This document shows, one piece after another, positions 15,808 through 25,166 of a stretch of 64,000 nt of DNA. How positions within the stretch are numbered: the first letter of the stretch is position 1; the number at the start of each line of letters is the position of its first letter. This DNA is from Saccharopolyspora hordei. Its GTDB lineage: Bacteria; Actinomycetota; Actinomycetes; Mycobacteriales; Pseudonocardiaceae. The position numbers and the translations under genes were made by a program. Under the pieces are notes generated by a model. That model saw only the letters and a program-made list of their open reading frames with translations, was not told the DNA's origin and ran no database searches. The stretch lies in NCBI RefSeq assembly GCF_013410345.1, contig NZ_JACCFJ010000001.1, positions 3,447,001 to 3,511,000 on the forward strand. Reading direction: 5' to 3'.

Positions 15808-16770
15808 TCACCCCGGGCCGCGGGCTGCGTGGGCGAGCCGGGTGGCCAGGTCGCGGCAGCGGGCGCGGAAGTGCTCGGGCTTCTCGACGGTGAAGTCCGC
15901 GTCGAGGAAGGCGAGGTTGAGCACCAACCACTCGAAGGAGTCGACCCAGGTGGTGATCCGGCAGCGGTCGGTGCCCAGCGGCTCGATCGCGAGGTCGGCG
16001 AACTTGAGCGCGTCGGCGACCCGGTCCGCGGGGGCGTCGACGAGGACGACGGTGCGGTGCCGGGGTTCGGCGAGCTTGTCGCGCAGGTACTCCGCGGCGG
16101 ACTCGGCGGGCAGCGGGCGCGGGTCGAACCGGGTGCCGGGGACGGTGATGTCGCTGATCCGGTCGAGCCGGAAGGTGCGCCAGTCCGCCCGGTCCCGGTC
16201 CCACGCCAGCAGGTACCAGCGCAGGTGCAGGTGCACCTGGCGGTAGGGCTCGACCCGCCGCTGGGACGTGCTGCCGTCGCGGCTGGTGTAGCGGAAGGTG
16301 GCGTGCTCGTGCCGCGCCGCGGCGGCGGCCAGCGTGGCCAGCGCGTCGGCGCCGACCGGTGGGACGGCCTGCGCGGCGGCTTCGACCGTGGCGCGCACAG
16401 CGGTGGCGCGGGCCCGCAGCCGCTTCGGCAGCACCTGGTCGACCTTGCCGAAGGCGCGGTCGGCGGCCGACCCGATGCCGCCCGCGTCGGGCGCGCTGGC
16501 GGCCAGCACGCCGAGGCCGACCACGGTCGCCACCGCCTCCTCGTCGTCGAACACCATGGGCGGCAGGGCCTGGCCGGCGGCGAGCTGGTAGTAGCCGCCC
16601 GGGCCCGGCTGGGTCGTGACCGGGTAGCCGTAGTCGCGCAGTCGTTCCACGTCGCGCCGCAGCGTGCGCGGGCTGGTCTCCAGCCGTGCCGCCAGCTCCC
16701 GGCCGCTGAAGCGGCGGCCGGTCTGCAGGTGGGCCAGCAGCTCGAGCAGTCGCCGCGTCACATCGCTCAT
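15808..16770 (-). CDS. WYL-domain transcriptional regulator with N-terminal winged helix
   Basis: A 320-residue regulator: DeoR-type winged helix (RLLELLAHLQTGRRFSGREL, then SPRTLRRDVERLRDYGYPV) and a WYL domain (residues ~140-215, RRVEPYRQVHLHLRWYLLAWDRDR) with a C-terminal WCX extension. WYL proteins often sense nucleic acids or small ligands. It is divergent from the UvrA-like gene, 61 bp away, and could regulate it. Confidence 0.88.
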   Translation of the reverse strand: MSDVTRRLLELLAHLQTGRRFSGRELAARLETSPRTLRRDVERLRDYGYPVTTQPGPGGYYQLAAGQALPPMVFDDEEAVATVVGLGVLAASAPDAGGIGSAADRAFGKVDQVLPKRLRARATAVRATVEAAAQAVPPVGADALATLAAAAARHEHATFRYTSRDGSTSQRRVEPYRQVHLHLRWYLLAWDRDRADWRTFRLDRISDITVPGTRFDPRPLPAESAAEYLRDKLAEPRHRTVVLVDAPADRVADALKFADLAIEPLGTDRCRITTWVDSFEWLVLNLAFLDADFTVEKPEHFRARCRDLATRLAHAARGPG

Positions 16771-16831
16771 GCCTCCCATCATCGCCGGATCGCGGTCAGG
16801 ACCTGGCCGCATCCGTTCGTACCGTCGCGGC

Positions 16832-19073
16832 ATGAGTCGAACGATCCGCATCCGGGGCGCCCGCACCCACAACCTGAAGGCGCTCGACCTGGACCTGCCG
16901 CGCGGCGAGCTGGTCGTGTTCGCCGGGGTCTCCGGTTCGGGCAAGTCCTCCCTGGTCTTCGACACGATCGCGACCGAAGCCGGGTACCAGGTCAACGAGA
17001 ACTACCCGCCGTTCGTGCGCAACCGGCTGCCGCGGTGGAGCCGCCCGGACGCCGACGCGGTGGAAGGGCTGTCCCCGGTCGTGCTGGTCGACCAGAAGCG
17101 GCTCGGCGGGAACGCGCGGTCCACGGTCGGCACCGCCACCGACGCCTACACCTACCTGCGGCTGCTGTTCTCCCGGGTGAGCGAACCGCACGTCGGCGAG
17201 AGCAACCACTTCTCCTTCAACGACCCGGCCGGGATGTGCCCGACCTGCGCGGGACTGGGGGAGACGCTGACCACCGCCGTCGAACGCCTGCTGGACCTGG
17301 ACAAGTCGCTGGAGCAGGGCGCGGTCCTGCTGCCCGGGTTCGGCAAGGGCCAGTACTGGTACCGGCAGCACGCCGACACCGGCGCCTTCGACGTGACCAC
17401 CCCGCTGCGCGAGTGGCCCGCGGCCGACCGCGCGGCGCTGTTGCACCGCGAGGCGGCGATGCGGTGGTCCCGGCGGCTGCCGAAGGACTACGAGGGCGTG
17501 GTCGACCGGTTCGAGCGCGTCTACCTGCACACCGCCGACGAGCAGTCCGAGCGCAAGCGCGCCGTGGTGCGCCGGTTCACCCGCTCGGCCCGCTGCCCTG
17601 ACTGCGACGGTGAGCGGCTGCGCGAAGCGGCCCGCACCGCCCGCGTGCTCGGGCGCACCATCGGCGAGCTCCAGCCGCATGGAGATCGACGAGCTGGCCG
17701 CGGTCGTCGAGCAGGTGCGGGACCCGCGCGTCGCGCCGGTGGTGGCGGCGCTGTCGGACAAGCTCCGCGCGCTCATCGACGTCGGACTGGGGTACCTCTC
17801 GCTGGCGCGGCCCACGACGACCCTCTCGGGCGGCGAGTCGCAGCGCATCAAGACGGTCCGGCACCTGGGCAGCAGCCTGGTCGAGGTGGTGTACGTGTTC
17901 GACGAGCCGACCGCGGGCCTGCACCAGCACGACGTGCGGTCGCTGATCGGGCTGCTGGAGTCGTTGCGGGACAAGGGGAACACGCTGCTCGTCGTGGAGC
18001 ACGACCCGCAGGTGGTGCGCGCGGCGGACCGGATCGTCGAGCTCGGCCCCGGTGCGGGCAGCGCGGGCGGGCGGATCGTGTTCGAGGGCGGCTACGACGA
18101 GCTCGCGGTCGCCGACACGCCGACCGGGCGCGGCCTGCGGTCCCGGGCCCGGCAGCGCGAACCGCGGGTGCCGACGGGGAAGCTGCGCGTCGAGGGCGCC
18201 GACCGCAACAACCTCCGCGACCTGACCGTGGACGTGCCGACCGGCGTGCTCACCGTGCTCACCGGTGTCGCCGGGTCCGGCAAGTCCAGCCTCGCCGCGG
18301 AGTTCGTCGCCCAGCACCAGGCCACCGTCGTCGACCAGCGCCCGGTGAGCACCAACCGCCGCTCCTCACCGCTGACCTACTGCGGCATCGCGCCGGCGGT
18401 CCGCGCGCTGTTCGCGCGGCGCACCGGGACGAGCCCGGCGCTGTTCAGCGCGAACTCCGCGGGCGCCTGCCCGGTGTGCCAGGGCGCCGGGGTGGTCCAC
18501 ACCGGCCTGGCGTTCCTGGACGGGCAGGAGACGGTCTGCGAGGCCTGCGGCGGCCGCCGCTTCCGCGCCGAGGCCCTGGCGCACACCGTCGACGGGCTGT
18601 CCATCGCCGACGTCGACGACCTGACCGTGGCGGAGGCCGTGGACCGGCTGCCCGCCCCGGCGATCGGCCGCGCGCTCGGCCACCTGGTCGACGTGGGGCT
18701 GGGGTACCTGCGCCTCGGGCAGCCGCTGACCGACCTGTCTGGTGGGGAGTGCCAACGCCTGAAGATCGCCAAGGAGCTCTCCGCCGGGCAGCGGTCCACC
18801 TGCCACGTGCTCGACGAGCCGACCACCGGCCTGCACCGGTCCGACGTCGAGGTGCTGCTGCGGGTCCTGGACCGGCTGGTCGAGCGCGGCAGCACGGTGC
18901 TGGTCATCGAGCACGACCTGGAGGTGGTGCGCAGCGCGGACTGGGTGATCGACCTCGGTCCGGGGCCGGGTCGCCACGGCGGCCGCGTCGTGTTCTCGAG
19001 AAGCCCGCAGCAGCTGCTGGCCTGCGAGGAGTCGGCGACCGCGCGGGCGCTGCGGGCGTCGGTCAGCGCGTGA
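16832..19073 (+). pseudogene. UvrA-like ABC ATPase interrupted by a single-base frameshift near 17670
   Basis: The first ~280 codons (from ATG 16832) give GARTHNLKALDLDLPRG, Walker A GVSGSGKSS and zinc-type CPTC and CPDC pairs, then lose meaning after GRTIGEL. Coding resumes in the +1 frame at MEIDELAAVVEQV (17679) and continues with LSGGESQRIK, the second Walker A GVAGSGKSS, CPVC, LSGGECQRLK and VIEHDLEVV to 19073. Removing one C in the GAGCTCCAGCCG stretch (about 17667-17678) would restore a ~746-residue UvrA-like protein of the short class linked to damage tolerance or drug resistance. It is either a true inactivating mutation or a sequencing error. The last 11 bp overlap the convergent transglycosylase gene. 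Confidence 0.85.
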
Positions 19074-19686
19074 GCGCCTCGCCGGCCTTCGCCCAGTGGG
19101 CGCGCAACCTGTCCAGGTAGGACCGCGCCTGCGGGCCGGGGGTGGCGCCCCGCGCGACAGCGCGCATGGCGCCGGGGCCGGCGTTGTAGCCCAGCGCGAG
19201 CAGCTCGGCGGTGGTGTGGGCGCCGGAGCGCTCGTCCGGCAGGGACGCGGCGAGGTCGTGCAGGTACCAGGCCGCGGCCCGGATCGCCAGGTCGGGGTCG
19301 TCCGGGAGCTCCAGCCAGTCGCGGTCGGCGAAGCCGTGGGCGGACTTGACCTCGTCGAAGGCGGGCCGGTGCATGTTGGCCACACCCAGCGCGGCGTCCG
19401 GGTCGAGCCGCAGCCACGCGCGTTCGGCGTCCGGGTCGTGCGGCTTGTACGACTCGTTGTACAGGATCGCCATGAGCAGCTGCGGGTCGACGTCGGCTTC
19501 CCGCGCGCGGGCGAGGACCTGCGCGGCGAACCGGGCCGGGGCGTGGTCGGCCGCCTCCGCGGGGGTCGACGGCGGCTCGCTCGGCGCGGCCGGACCACCG
19601 CCGGCGTCGCGCACCGCGCCGCACCCCGTCGCCGCGGCCACGAGCGCGCACGCGACGACCCACCGCCACCCGGTCCTGCTCGTCAT
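19063..19686 (-). CDS. Lytic transglycosylase-like lipoprotein (SLT domain)
   Basis: A 207-residue exported protein. The N-terminus has a lipoprotein signal (WRWVVACALVAAATGC, lipobox Cys near residue 22), followed by a Pro/Ala linker. The SLT domain starts near residue 60: LLMAILYNES carries the catalytic Glu, with ALGVANMHRPAF and LLALGYNAGPGAM as the usual second and third motifs. It should act on peptidoglycan from the outer face of the membrane. Confidence 0.85.
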   Translation of the reverse strand: MTSRTGWRWVVACALVAAATGCGAVRDAGGGPAAPSEPPSTPAEAADHAPARFAAQVLARAREADVDPQLLMAILYNESYKPHDPDAERAWLRLDPDAALGVANMHRPAFDEVKSAHGFADRDWLELPDDPDLAIRAAAWYLHDLAASLPDERSGAHTTAELLALGYNAGPGAMRAVARGATPGPQARSYLDRLRAHWAKAGEALTR

Positions 19687-19761
19687 CCCGCCTCCTCACC
19701 GCGTGCGCACATCCCACCAGATCGCGGCGCCCGACGTGACGGGATCCCGCGACGGGCCCGG

Positions 19762-20466
19762 TCAGGACGCCACCAACGCCTCGACCACGTACGGCACCGC
19801 GGCGAGCAGCGCACCGACTCCGAGCACGGCGGTGTCCACCCGGGTCCACGGCGCCGGTTCGGCCCAGGTGCGCCGGTGGGCGCGGGCGAAGCCGCGGGCG
19901 TCCATCGCGATCGAGGCGCTGGTGGCCTCGCGCATGGTGGTGACCAGCAGCGCGAAGGTGACCGAGGCGGCGTGGCGGGCGCGGGAGACCGGCCCGCGCC
20001 CGGGGCCGAAGCCGCGTGACCGCCGGGCCCGCGAGAGGTGCTGCCAGGTCTGGCCGAGCTGCTCGAACCGCTGGAGCGCCGCGGCGAACGAGACCACGAA
20101 GCGGTGGGGCAGGCGCAGGCGCTGCCCGAGCTGGTCGGCCAGCGCCATCGGTTCGATGAGCGGAGCCACCGCCACCCCGGGCAGCGCCAGCACCACGATG
20201 CGCAGGCCCGCGGTGGCGGCGACGTCGAGCTGCCCGCCGCCGAGCAACCACGTCGAGTAGGCCACCGACAGCCCGCCCAGCACCACGGTGGCGAACCGCA
20301 GCGGGGGCCCGGAGCGCGCCGGGAGCACGACCAGCACGGCGAGCAGGTAGGCGCAGGCGGCGACCACCGCGGTGGTCAGCGACCGCACCCCCAGCGACGC
20401 GACCAGCGCCAGCAGCCCCAGCGCCACCAGCACCAGGGGGTTCGCCTTGGCGAGCACACCGGTCAT
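19762..20466 (-). CDS. ykoC: ECF transporter T component (YkoC-like) of HMP/thiamine transporter
   Basis: A 234-residue membrane protein with five to six hydrophobic segments and the coupling motif SRARRSRGFGPG (A-R-G type) in the cytoplasmic loop, as in EcfT proteins. It is the last gene of the riboswitch-controlled operon; its ATG overlaps the stop of the ATPase gene (ATGA). Confidence 0.85.
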   Translation of the reverse strand: MTGVLAKANPLVLVALGLLALVASLGVRSLTTAVVAACAYLLAVLVVLPARSGPPLRFATVVLGGLSVAYSTWLLGGGQLDVAATAGLRIVVLALPGVAVAPLIEPMALADQLGQRLRLPHRFVVSFAAALQRFEQLGQTWQHLSRARRSRGFGPGRGPVSRARHAASVTFALLVTTMREATSASIAMDARGFARAHRRTWAEPAPWTRVDTAVLGVGALLAAVPYVVEALVAS

Positions 20467-21899
20467 CGCGCCAGCACCCGCCCGCCGGCCAGCCGCGTCT
20501 CGCGGTCGGCGAGGTCGATCAGCACCGGGTCGTGGGTGGCGGCGGCCGCGGTGGCGCCGCCACGCGCGGCGGCGCGCAGCCACCCGGCGATGGTGGCCCA
20601 GGTGTGCCGGTCCTGCCCGACGGTCGGCTCGTCGAGCATCACCGCGCTGGGCCGGTGCGCGAGCGCCGCGGCGAGCGCGACCCGACGCTGCTCGCCACCG
20701 GAGAGCCGGTAGGGGTTGGCGTCGGCCAGCGCGCCCAGCCCGAGCACCTCCAGGACCGCCTCGACCTGCACGGCGGTGCCCAGCCGCTCGGCGGTGCGGG
20801 CGACCTCTCGCCGCACCGTGGTGGTGAGGAACCCGTGCTCCGGGTTCTGCGGCACCCACCCGACCGTCCGCGCCAGCTCGACGGACCGCATCCGGTGCAG
20901 GGGCACCGGGGTGCCGCTGACGCTGCCGCGGTCGGGGCGGACCAGGCCCGCCAGCGCCGCGAGGAGGGTGGACTTGCCCGCCCCGGACGGACCGGTGAGC
21001 GCCGAGACCTGCCCCGGCGGCACGGCGGCCGAGACGCCGTCGAGCGCCACCACCGAGGACGTGCCGCGCAGCCTGCGGGTGGTGAGGTCCACGCGCAGGT
21101 CGCGAGCCTCGAGGAGCGGGCCGGGGGAGTCCGGGGCCACCAGCTCCGCAGGCACGTCCACCGGTTCGGGCGCGGGCAGGCCCGGCATCCACACCCCGGC
21201 GCGGCCGAGCTCCTCGGCGAGCTCGGCGCGGCAGGTCGCGGGGTTCACGTCGTGGGTGACCCGGCCACCGGCGTCGAGCACGACCACGCGGTGGACGAGG
21301 TCGAGCCACGGGCCGATCCGGTGGTCGACGACGACCAGCGAGGCACCGGTGCCGGCCAGGACGTCGGCCACGGCCGCGCGCACCCGGTCGGCGCTGTCCG
21401 GGTCGAGCATGGAGGTCGGTTCGTCCAGCAGCAGCAACGAGGGCCGCAGCGCCAGGACGCCGGCGAGGGCGAGGCGTTGCAGCTCGCCGCCGGACAGCGC
21501 CGAGGTCGGCCGGTCGACCGGGTAGTCCAGCCCGACCAGGTCGAGGGCCTCCGCCACCCGGCGCCAGATCTCCTCGCGCGGCAGCCCGCTGTTCTCCGGG
21601 CCGAACGCGACGTCGCGGCCGATCCGGTCGGCGACCACCGCCGACCCGGGGTTCTGCAGCAGCAGGCCGATCTGGCCGTCGACCCGGACCTCGCCGCTGC
21701 GCTCGCCCGGCAGCGCGCCACCGAGCACCCCGGCCAGCGCGTGGACGACCGTCGACTTGCCCGCTCCGCTGGGACCGGCCAGCAGGATCCGCTCGCCCGG
21801 GCGGACGCGCAGGTCGAGGTCCTGGACGGCGGGCACGCGGCGCCCCAGCGGCCGCCAGCCGAAACCCCGCAGCTCCGCGCGCAGCTCCGAGGCGGTCAC
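20463..21899 (-). CDS. ykoD: ECF transporter ATPase with two fused ABC domains (YkoD-like)
   Basis: A 478-residue protein with two complete ATPase domains: Walker A GPSGAGKST near residues 42 and 302, signature LSGGELQRLALAG and LSGGEQRRVALAA, and Walker B LLLLDEPTSMLD and SAVMLDEPTVGQD. The fusion of both ECF ATPases into one chain is the YkoD pattern. GTG at 21899 overlaps the S-component stop. Confidence 0.88.
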   Translation of the reverse strand: MTASELRAELRGFGWRPLGRRVPAVQDLDLRVRPGERILLAGPSGAGKSTVVHALAGVLGGALPGERSGEVRVDGQIGLLLQNPGSAVVADRIGRDVAFGPENSGLPREEIWRRVAEALDLVGLDYPVDRPTSALSGGELQRLALAGVLALRPSLLLLDEPTSMLDPDSADRVRAAVADVLAGTGASLVVVDHRIGPWLDLVHRVVVLDAGGRVTHDVNPATCRAELAEELGRAGVWMPGLPAPEPVDVPAELVAPDSPGPLLEARDLRVDLTTRRLRGTSSVVALDGVSAAVPPGQVSALTGPSGAGKSTLLAALAGLVRPDRGSVSGTPVPLHRMRSVELARTVGWVPQNPEHGFLTTTVRREVARTAERLGTAVQVEAVLEVLGLGALADANPYRLSGGEQRRVALAAALAHRPSAVMLDEPTVGQDRHTWATIAGWLRAAARGGATAAAATHDPVLIDLADRETRLAGGRVLAR

Positions 21900-22495
21900 A
21901 CCGCCGTCCGCTCGTGGTGCTCCTGGCCCGGCCCGAACGCGTCCAGCGCCCCGGTCCCGGCCAGGCCGCGCACCAGCGCCCAGCCGCCGAGCCCGGCGAT
22001 GACCACGCCGGAGACGACGAAGAACCCGAGGTGGGCGAGCTGGTAGGGCAGCGCCCAGTCCGGGTAGTAGACCTGCCACTCGTAGACCGACTCGAACGCG
22101 GCGGCGACGGCGGCGCCCAGCGCGGCCACCACCAGGCCGAACCGCTTCCACAGGAACACGGCCAGCACCAGCTCGACGCCGAGGCCCTGCAAGCCCCCGG
22201 AGACCACGGTCGACAGCCCCCAGCTGTTGCCCAGCAGCGCCTCCACCGACGCGGCGACCAGCTCGGTCACCAGCGCCGCCCCGGGCTTGCGGACGACCAG
22301 CCCGCCGACCACGCCACCGAGCAGCCAGGCGCCCCCGAACAGGCCCGAGGTCGGCGGGAACGCGAACGCGGAGAGGGCGCTCAGCACCTGGTACAGCTGG
22401 GACCAGCCCCAGAACGCCACGCCGATCGCGACCCCGAGCATGGCCACGGTCACGACATCGATCGTCCGGTAGCGGAAAGCAGCATCGCGCGCCAC
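21896..22495 (-). CDS. ykoE: ECF transporter S component (YkoE-like), HMP/thiamine uptake
   Basis: A 199-residue membrane protein with about six hydrophobic helices (VVTVAMLGVAIGVAFWGW, FPPTSGLFGGAWLLGGVVGG, then KPGAALVTELVAASVEALLG). The pattern KPGAALxTExxAxxxExLLG is typical of YkoE, the substrate-binding subunit for the thiamine precursor hydroxymethylpyrimidine. The TPP riboswitch directly upstream supports a thiamine-related substrate. The GTG start is preceded by GGGAG, which is the 3' edge of the riboswitch. Confidence 0.9.
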   Translation of the reverse strand: MARDAAFRYRTIDVVTVAMLGVAIGVAFWGWSQLYQVLSALSAFAFPPTSGLFGGAWLLGGVVGGLVVRKPGAALVTELVAASVEALLGNSWGLSTVVSGGLQGLGVELVLAVFLWKRFGLVVAALGAAVAAAFESVYEWQVYYPDWALPYQLAHLGFFVVSGVVIAGLGGWALVRGLAGTGALDAFGPGQEHHERTAV

Positions 22496-22498
22496 TGG

Positions 22499-22590
22499 AA
22501 CTCCCTTCGCCGGTGCTAACCGGAGCAGGTTCGGAGGGTCTGCGGCTCACCCGCACTCTCAGCGCCCGTCACGGCGCTCCCCTGTCGTCG
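22499..22590 (-). ncRNA. TPP (THI element) riboswitch
   Basis: Read on the minus strand, the stretch has the conserved TPP aptamer blocks: GGGGAGCGCC, GGGCGCTGAGAGTGCGG, GCAGACCCTCCGAACCTG, CCGGTTAGCACCGGCG and AAGGGAG. CTGAGA and ACCCT/GAACCTG are the pyrimidine- and pyrophosphate-sensing cores. Its 3' arm contains the GGGAG that serves as Shine-Dalgarno sequence for ykoE, five bases before the GTG, so thiamine pyrophosphate should block translation initiation directly. Confidence 0.95.
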
Positions 22591-22799
22591 GCCACACAGC
22601 CTACCCTCCCGCCCGGCGGCGCTGCGCGCACCGGTCGCCTCTGCGCAGGGACGATGGGACCGCGAGACCACCCGCACCGGCCCCTCCGCGGTCAGCCGGG
22701 GAGGGGCTCGACGGGGGTTCGCGGCCTCCGGGACGACGGTCGCGGAGGAGCCGACGTCCGCAGTGGACGGTGGCGCTCAGCTCCTCGGCGACCGGAAGG

Positions 22800-24125
22800 T
22801 CAGGAGTCGGTGCGCGCCAGGTGCAGGTCGGCCGGGCGCACCGCCAGCGTCGCGCCCGCGCCGACGAGACCGGCGACCGCGAGGTACGTGCAGGCCCACC
22901 ACGGCGAACCGCCGAGCGCCAGCAGCGCGGTGATCACCATGGGGGTCAGGCCCGAGGCGTAGATGCCGGAGAACTGGTAGACGAAGGACATCCCGGTGTA
23001 GCGCAGCTGCACGGGCGCCAGCTGCGCGTACAGGGTGCCCTGCGGCGCGTAGAGCACCGCGTGCACCACACCCAGCACCAGCACGACCACCAGCCCGGCC
23101 AGCAGCGGGTCGCGGGTCTGGAAGGCCAGGAACGCGGGGAAGACCGACGCCGCGAACAGCGTCGCGCCGACGGCGTAGGTGCGCCGCGGGGTCCAGCGGT
23201 CGGCGTACCGGCCGAACACCGGCAGCAGCAGGGCCAGCACGATCGCCGCGGCCATCACGGCCACCAGCACGTCGGTGCGCGGCAGGCCGAGCGTCGTCGT
23301 CGCGTAGGACAGGAAGAACACCGCCCAGGTGTTGAAGGCCGCGCCCTCCGCCCAGCGGGACAGCACGCCGAGCAGGGTGTTGCGCCGGACCACGCGGTCG
23401 CGGAACAGGTCCAGGAACGGGGCGCGGGACGGTTCCCGCGCCGCACGCATCCGCTCGAAGGCCGGGGTCTCGGCCACCCGCAGCCGGATCACCAGGCCGA
23501 TGAACACCAGCACGATGCTGAGCCCGAACGCGATCCGCCAGCCGTAGCCGAGGAACTGCACGTCGTCGAGCACGTGGCCGAGCAGCGCGAACACCCCGGT
23601 TCCCAGGCCCAGACCGAGCGCCAGGCCGACCTGCGGCCAGGCGCCGTAGCGGGCCTGCTTGCCGGGCGGTGCGTACTCCACCGCCATGAGCACCGCGCCG
23701 GCCCACTCGCCGCCGATCGCCAGGCCCTGCACCACGCGCAGCAGCACCAGCAGCAGCGGTGCCAGCACGCCGATGTCGTCGTAGGTGGGCAGGGCGCCCA
23801 TCAGCGCCGTGGCGCCGCCCATGAGCAGCATCGTGGTGACCAGCGTGCGCTTGCGGCCGATGCGGTCGCCGATGTGTCCGAAGAGGACACCACCGAGCGG
23901 TCGCGCGACGAACCCGACGAAGAAGGTCGCGAACGCCAGCACGGTGGACACCGTCGGGTTGTCGGCGGGGAAGAACAGCTCGTCGAAGACCAGCCCGGCT
24001 GCGGTGCTGTAGAGGAAGAAGTCGTACCACTCGACGGTGGTGCCCATCAGGCTGGACACGATCACCGTGCGGACGTCCCGCGTCCGCGGGGTCCCGGGTG
24101 CCTCGACGTGCGTGCTCGCGGTCAT
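22800..24125 (-). CDS. MFS transporter, metabolite:H+ symporter (MHS) family; possible organosulfur importer
   Basis: A 441-residue 12-helix transporter with the MHS-family start GTTVEWYDFFLYSTAAGL, loop motif GHIGDRIGRKRTLV and GLAIGGEWAGAVLMAVEYAP. Members carry proline/betaine, shikimate, citrate and other acids with protons. AGGAGG lies seven bases before the ATG. A cysteine-type leader peptide lies 88 bp upstream on the same strand, and ssuD with its own such leader is 1.2 kb away in the opposite direction. I infer a role in uptake of a sulfonate or other organosulfur compound. No ssuABC genes are visible. Confidence 0.85.
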   Translation of the reverse strand: MTASTHVEAPGTPRTRDVRTVIVSSLMGTTVEWYDFFLYSTAAGLVFDELFFPADNPTVSTVLAFATFFVGFVARPLGGVLFGHIGDRIGRKRTLVTTMLLMGGATALMGALPTYDDIGVLAPLLLVLLRVVQGLAIGGEWAGAVLMAVEYAPPGKQARYGAWPQVGLALGLGLGTGVFALLGHVLDDVQFLGYGWRIAFGLSIVLVFIGLVIRLRVAETPAFERMRAAREPSRAPFLDLFRDRVVRRNTLLGVLSRWAEGAAFNTWAVFFLSYATTTLGLPRTDVLVAVMAAAIVLALLLPVFGRYADRWTPRRTYAVGATLFAASVFPAFLAFQTRDPLLAGLVVVLVLGVVHAVLYAPQGTLYAQLAPVQLRYTGMSFVYQFSGIYASGLTPMVITALLALGGSPWWACTYLAVAGLVGAGATLAVRPADLHLARTDS

Positions 24126-24213
24126 CTGCTGCCTCCTGCGGCGACGGCCGTGCCGGGCCACCGCGGCCGTGCGCCGGGGCGCGCTGCGGTGCCCGAGGTG
24201 TCCGGTTGCTGGG

Positions 24214-24294
24214 TCAGGAGCGCGAACAGGCCGCGGACGCCACGCGCAGCAGGTCCACGTGGGAGCGGCTGGTCAGCAACACCGGTCGGAGCAC
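24214..24294 (-). CDS. Cysteine-type leader peptide (26 aa) upstream of the MHS transporter
   Basis: GTG-initiated frame of 26 codons ending in SHVDLLRVASAACSRS. The pattern (S/R)-H-V-D-L-x-R-V-x-S-A-x-C-x near the C-terminus is the actinobacterial sulfur leader peptide placed before cysteine, sulfate and sulfonate genes, where ribosome stalling at Cys codons is thought to control the downstream operon. It sits in the 350-bp gap 24126-24475; between it and the transporter start, ACGGCCG (24144-24150) and CGGCCGT (24164-24170) can pair. Confidence 0.8.
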   Translation of the reverse strand: MLRPVLLTSRSHVDLLRVASAACSRS

Positions 24295-24475
24295 GCGGCG
24301 ACGCTATGGAGGTGATCGACGCGGTGTCAAGCAGCAGGACGCCGGTTCCAGGGGGTGGGACGCGGTCGTTGACCGCGGCGTGCCGCGCCATGATGCTCGG
24401 CGAGGCGCAGGAGGTGCGCTATCGGTCCTCTGTGGACGCACGGTCCACTGGGAGGCAGCGCGACAGGAGAAGGAC

Positions 24476-25135
24476 GTGAGCGAAGAACGGGACAGCGCAG
24501 CACTGCTCGACGGACCGCGGGGCGGTGCGGCCGTCCGCGCGGCGCAGGAGGTCGCGGCCGGCCGGGCCGTGGTGGTGCACGGCTGCGCCGACGGCGGCGG
24601 CGTCGTGTTCGCCGCGGCGCGAGCGGACGTCGAGCTGACGGCCTTCGCGGTGCGCTGCTCGTCGGGCTTCCTCTGCGTGGCGCTCTCCGGCGAGCGCTGC
24701 GACGAGCTCGTGCTCCCGCCCATGTCACCGAGGACCGGGCACCGCGGGCCGACCGCGTGCGTCACGGTGGACGCCAGCGCCGGGGTGAGCACCGGCATCT
24801 CCGCGGCGGACCGGGCCCGGACGGCGCGCCTGCTCGCCGCTCCGCACACCGCCCCCGAGGACTTCACCCGGCCAGGCCACGTCGTGCCGGTCGCGGTCGG
24901 CGATGCGGTGGGCGACCCGGCGCTGCTCGCCGAGGCGGCGTTCGCCCTGGTGGGGCTGTCCGGGCTCGCCCCGGCCGCGGTCTACGCCCACCTGGTCAGC
25001 CCGGTGGACCCGACCCGGATGGCCACCGACGACGAGCTGGAAGCCTTCGCGGTGAGCGAGGGGCTCGCCAGCGCCCCGGCGGACGGGATCGCCGCACTGC
25101 GGTCCGCAACGTGGGACGCCGCGACCGCTGGTTGA
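24476..25135 (+). CDS. RibB-like protein (DHBP synthase fold) lacking metal-binding and catalytic residues
   Basis: The 219-residue protein aligns over its full length with 3,4-dihydroxy-2-butanone-4-phosphate synthase: RCSSGFLCVALSGERCDEL, then TVDASAGVSTGISAADRARTARLL and RPGHVVPV. The acidic metal-binding loop DxEDRENEGD of true enzymes is replaced by HGCADGGG, the GGHTEA motif by PALLAEA, and the late CEL by AHL. It is thus unlikely to be an active RibB. There is no fused GTP cyclohydrolase II. It lies 32 bp before the ssuD leader peptide, next to an FMNH2-dependent enzyme, so a flavin-related or ligand-sensing role is imaginable but unproven. GTG start with AGGAGAAGG upstream. Confidence 0.78.
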   Translation: MSEERDSAALLDGPRGGAAVRAAQEVAAGRAVVVHGCADGGGVVFAAARADVELTAFAVRCSSGFLCVALSGERCDELVLPPMSPRTGHRGPTACVTVDASAGVSTGISAADRARTARLLAAPHTAPEDFTRPGHVVPVAVGDAVGDPALLAEAAFALVGLSGLAPAAVYAHLVSPVDPTRMATDDELEAFAVSEGLASAPADGIAALRSATWDAATAG

Positions 25136-25166
25136 CACCCGCGGTGCTGTTTGCTGCGATTGGTCC

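Noticed and set aside
19733-19755. CGGGATCCCG palindrome between the transglycosylase and ykoC
   Set aside because: Ten bp without further symmetry; expected by chance in this base composition and not placed at a promoter of a divergent pair.
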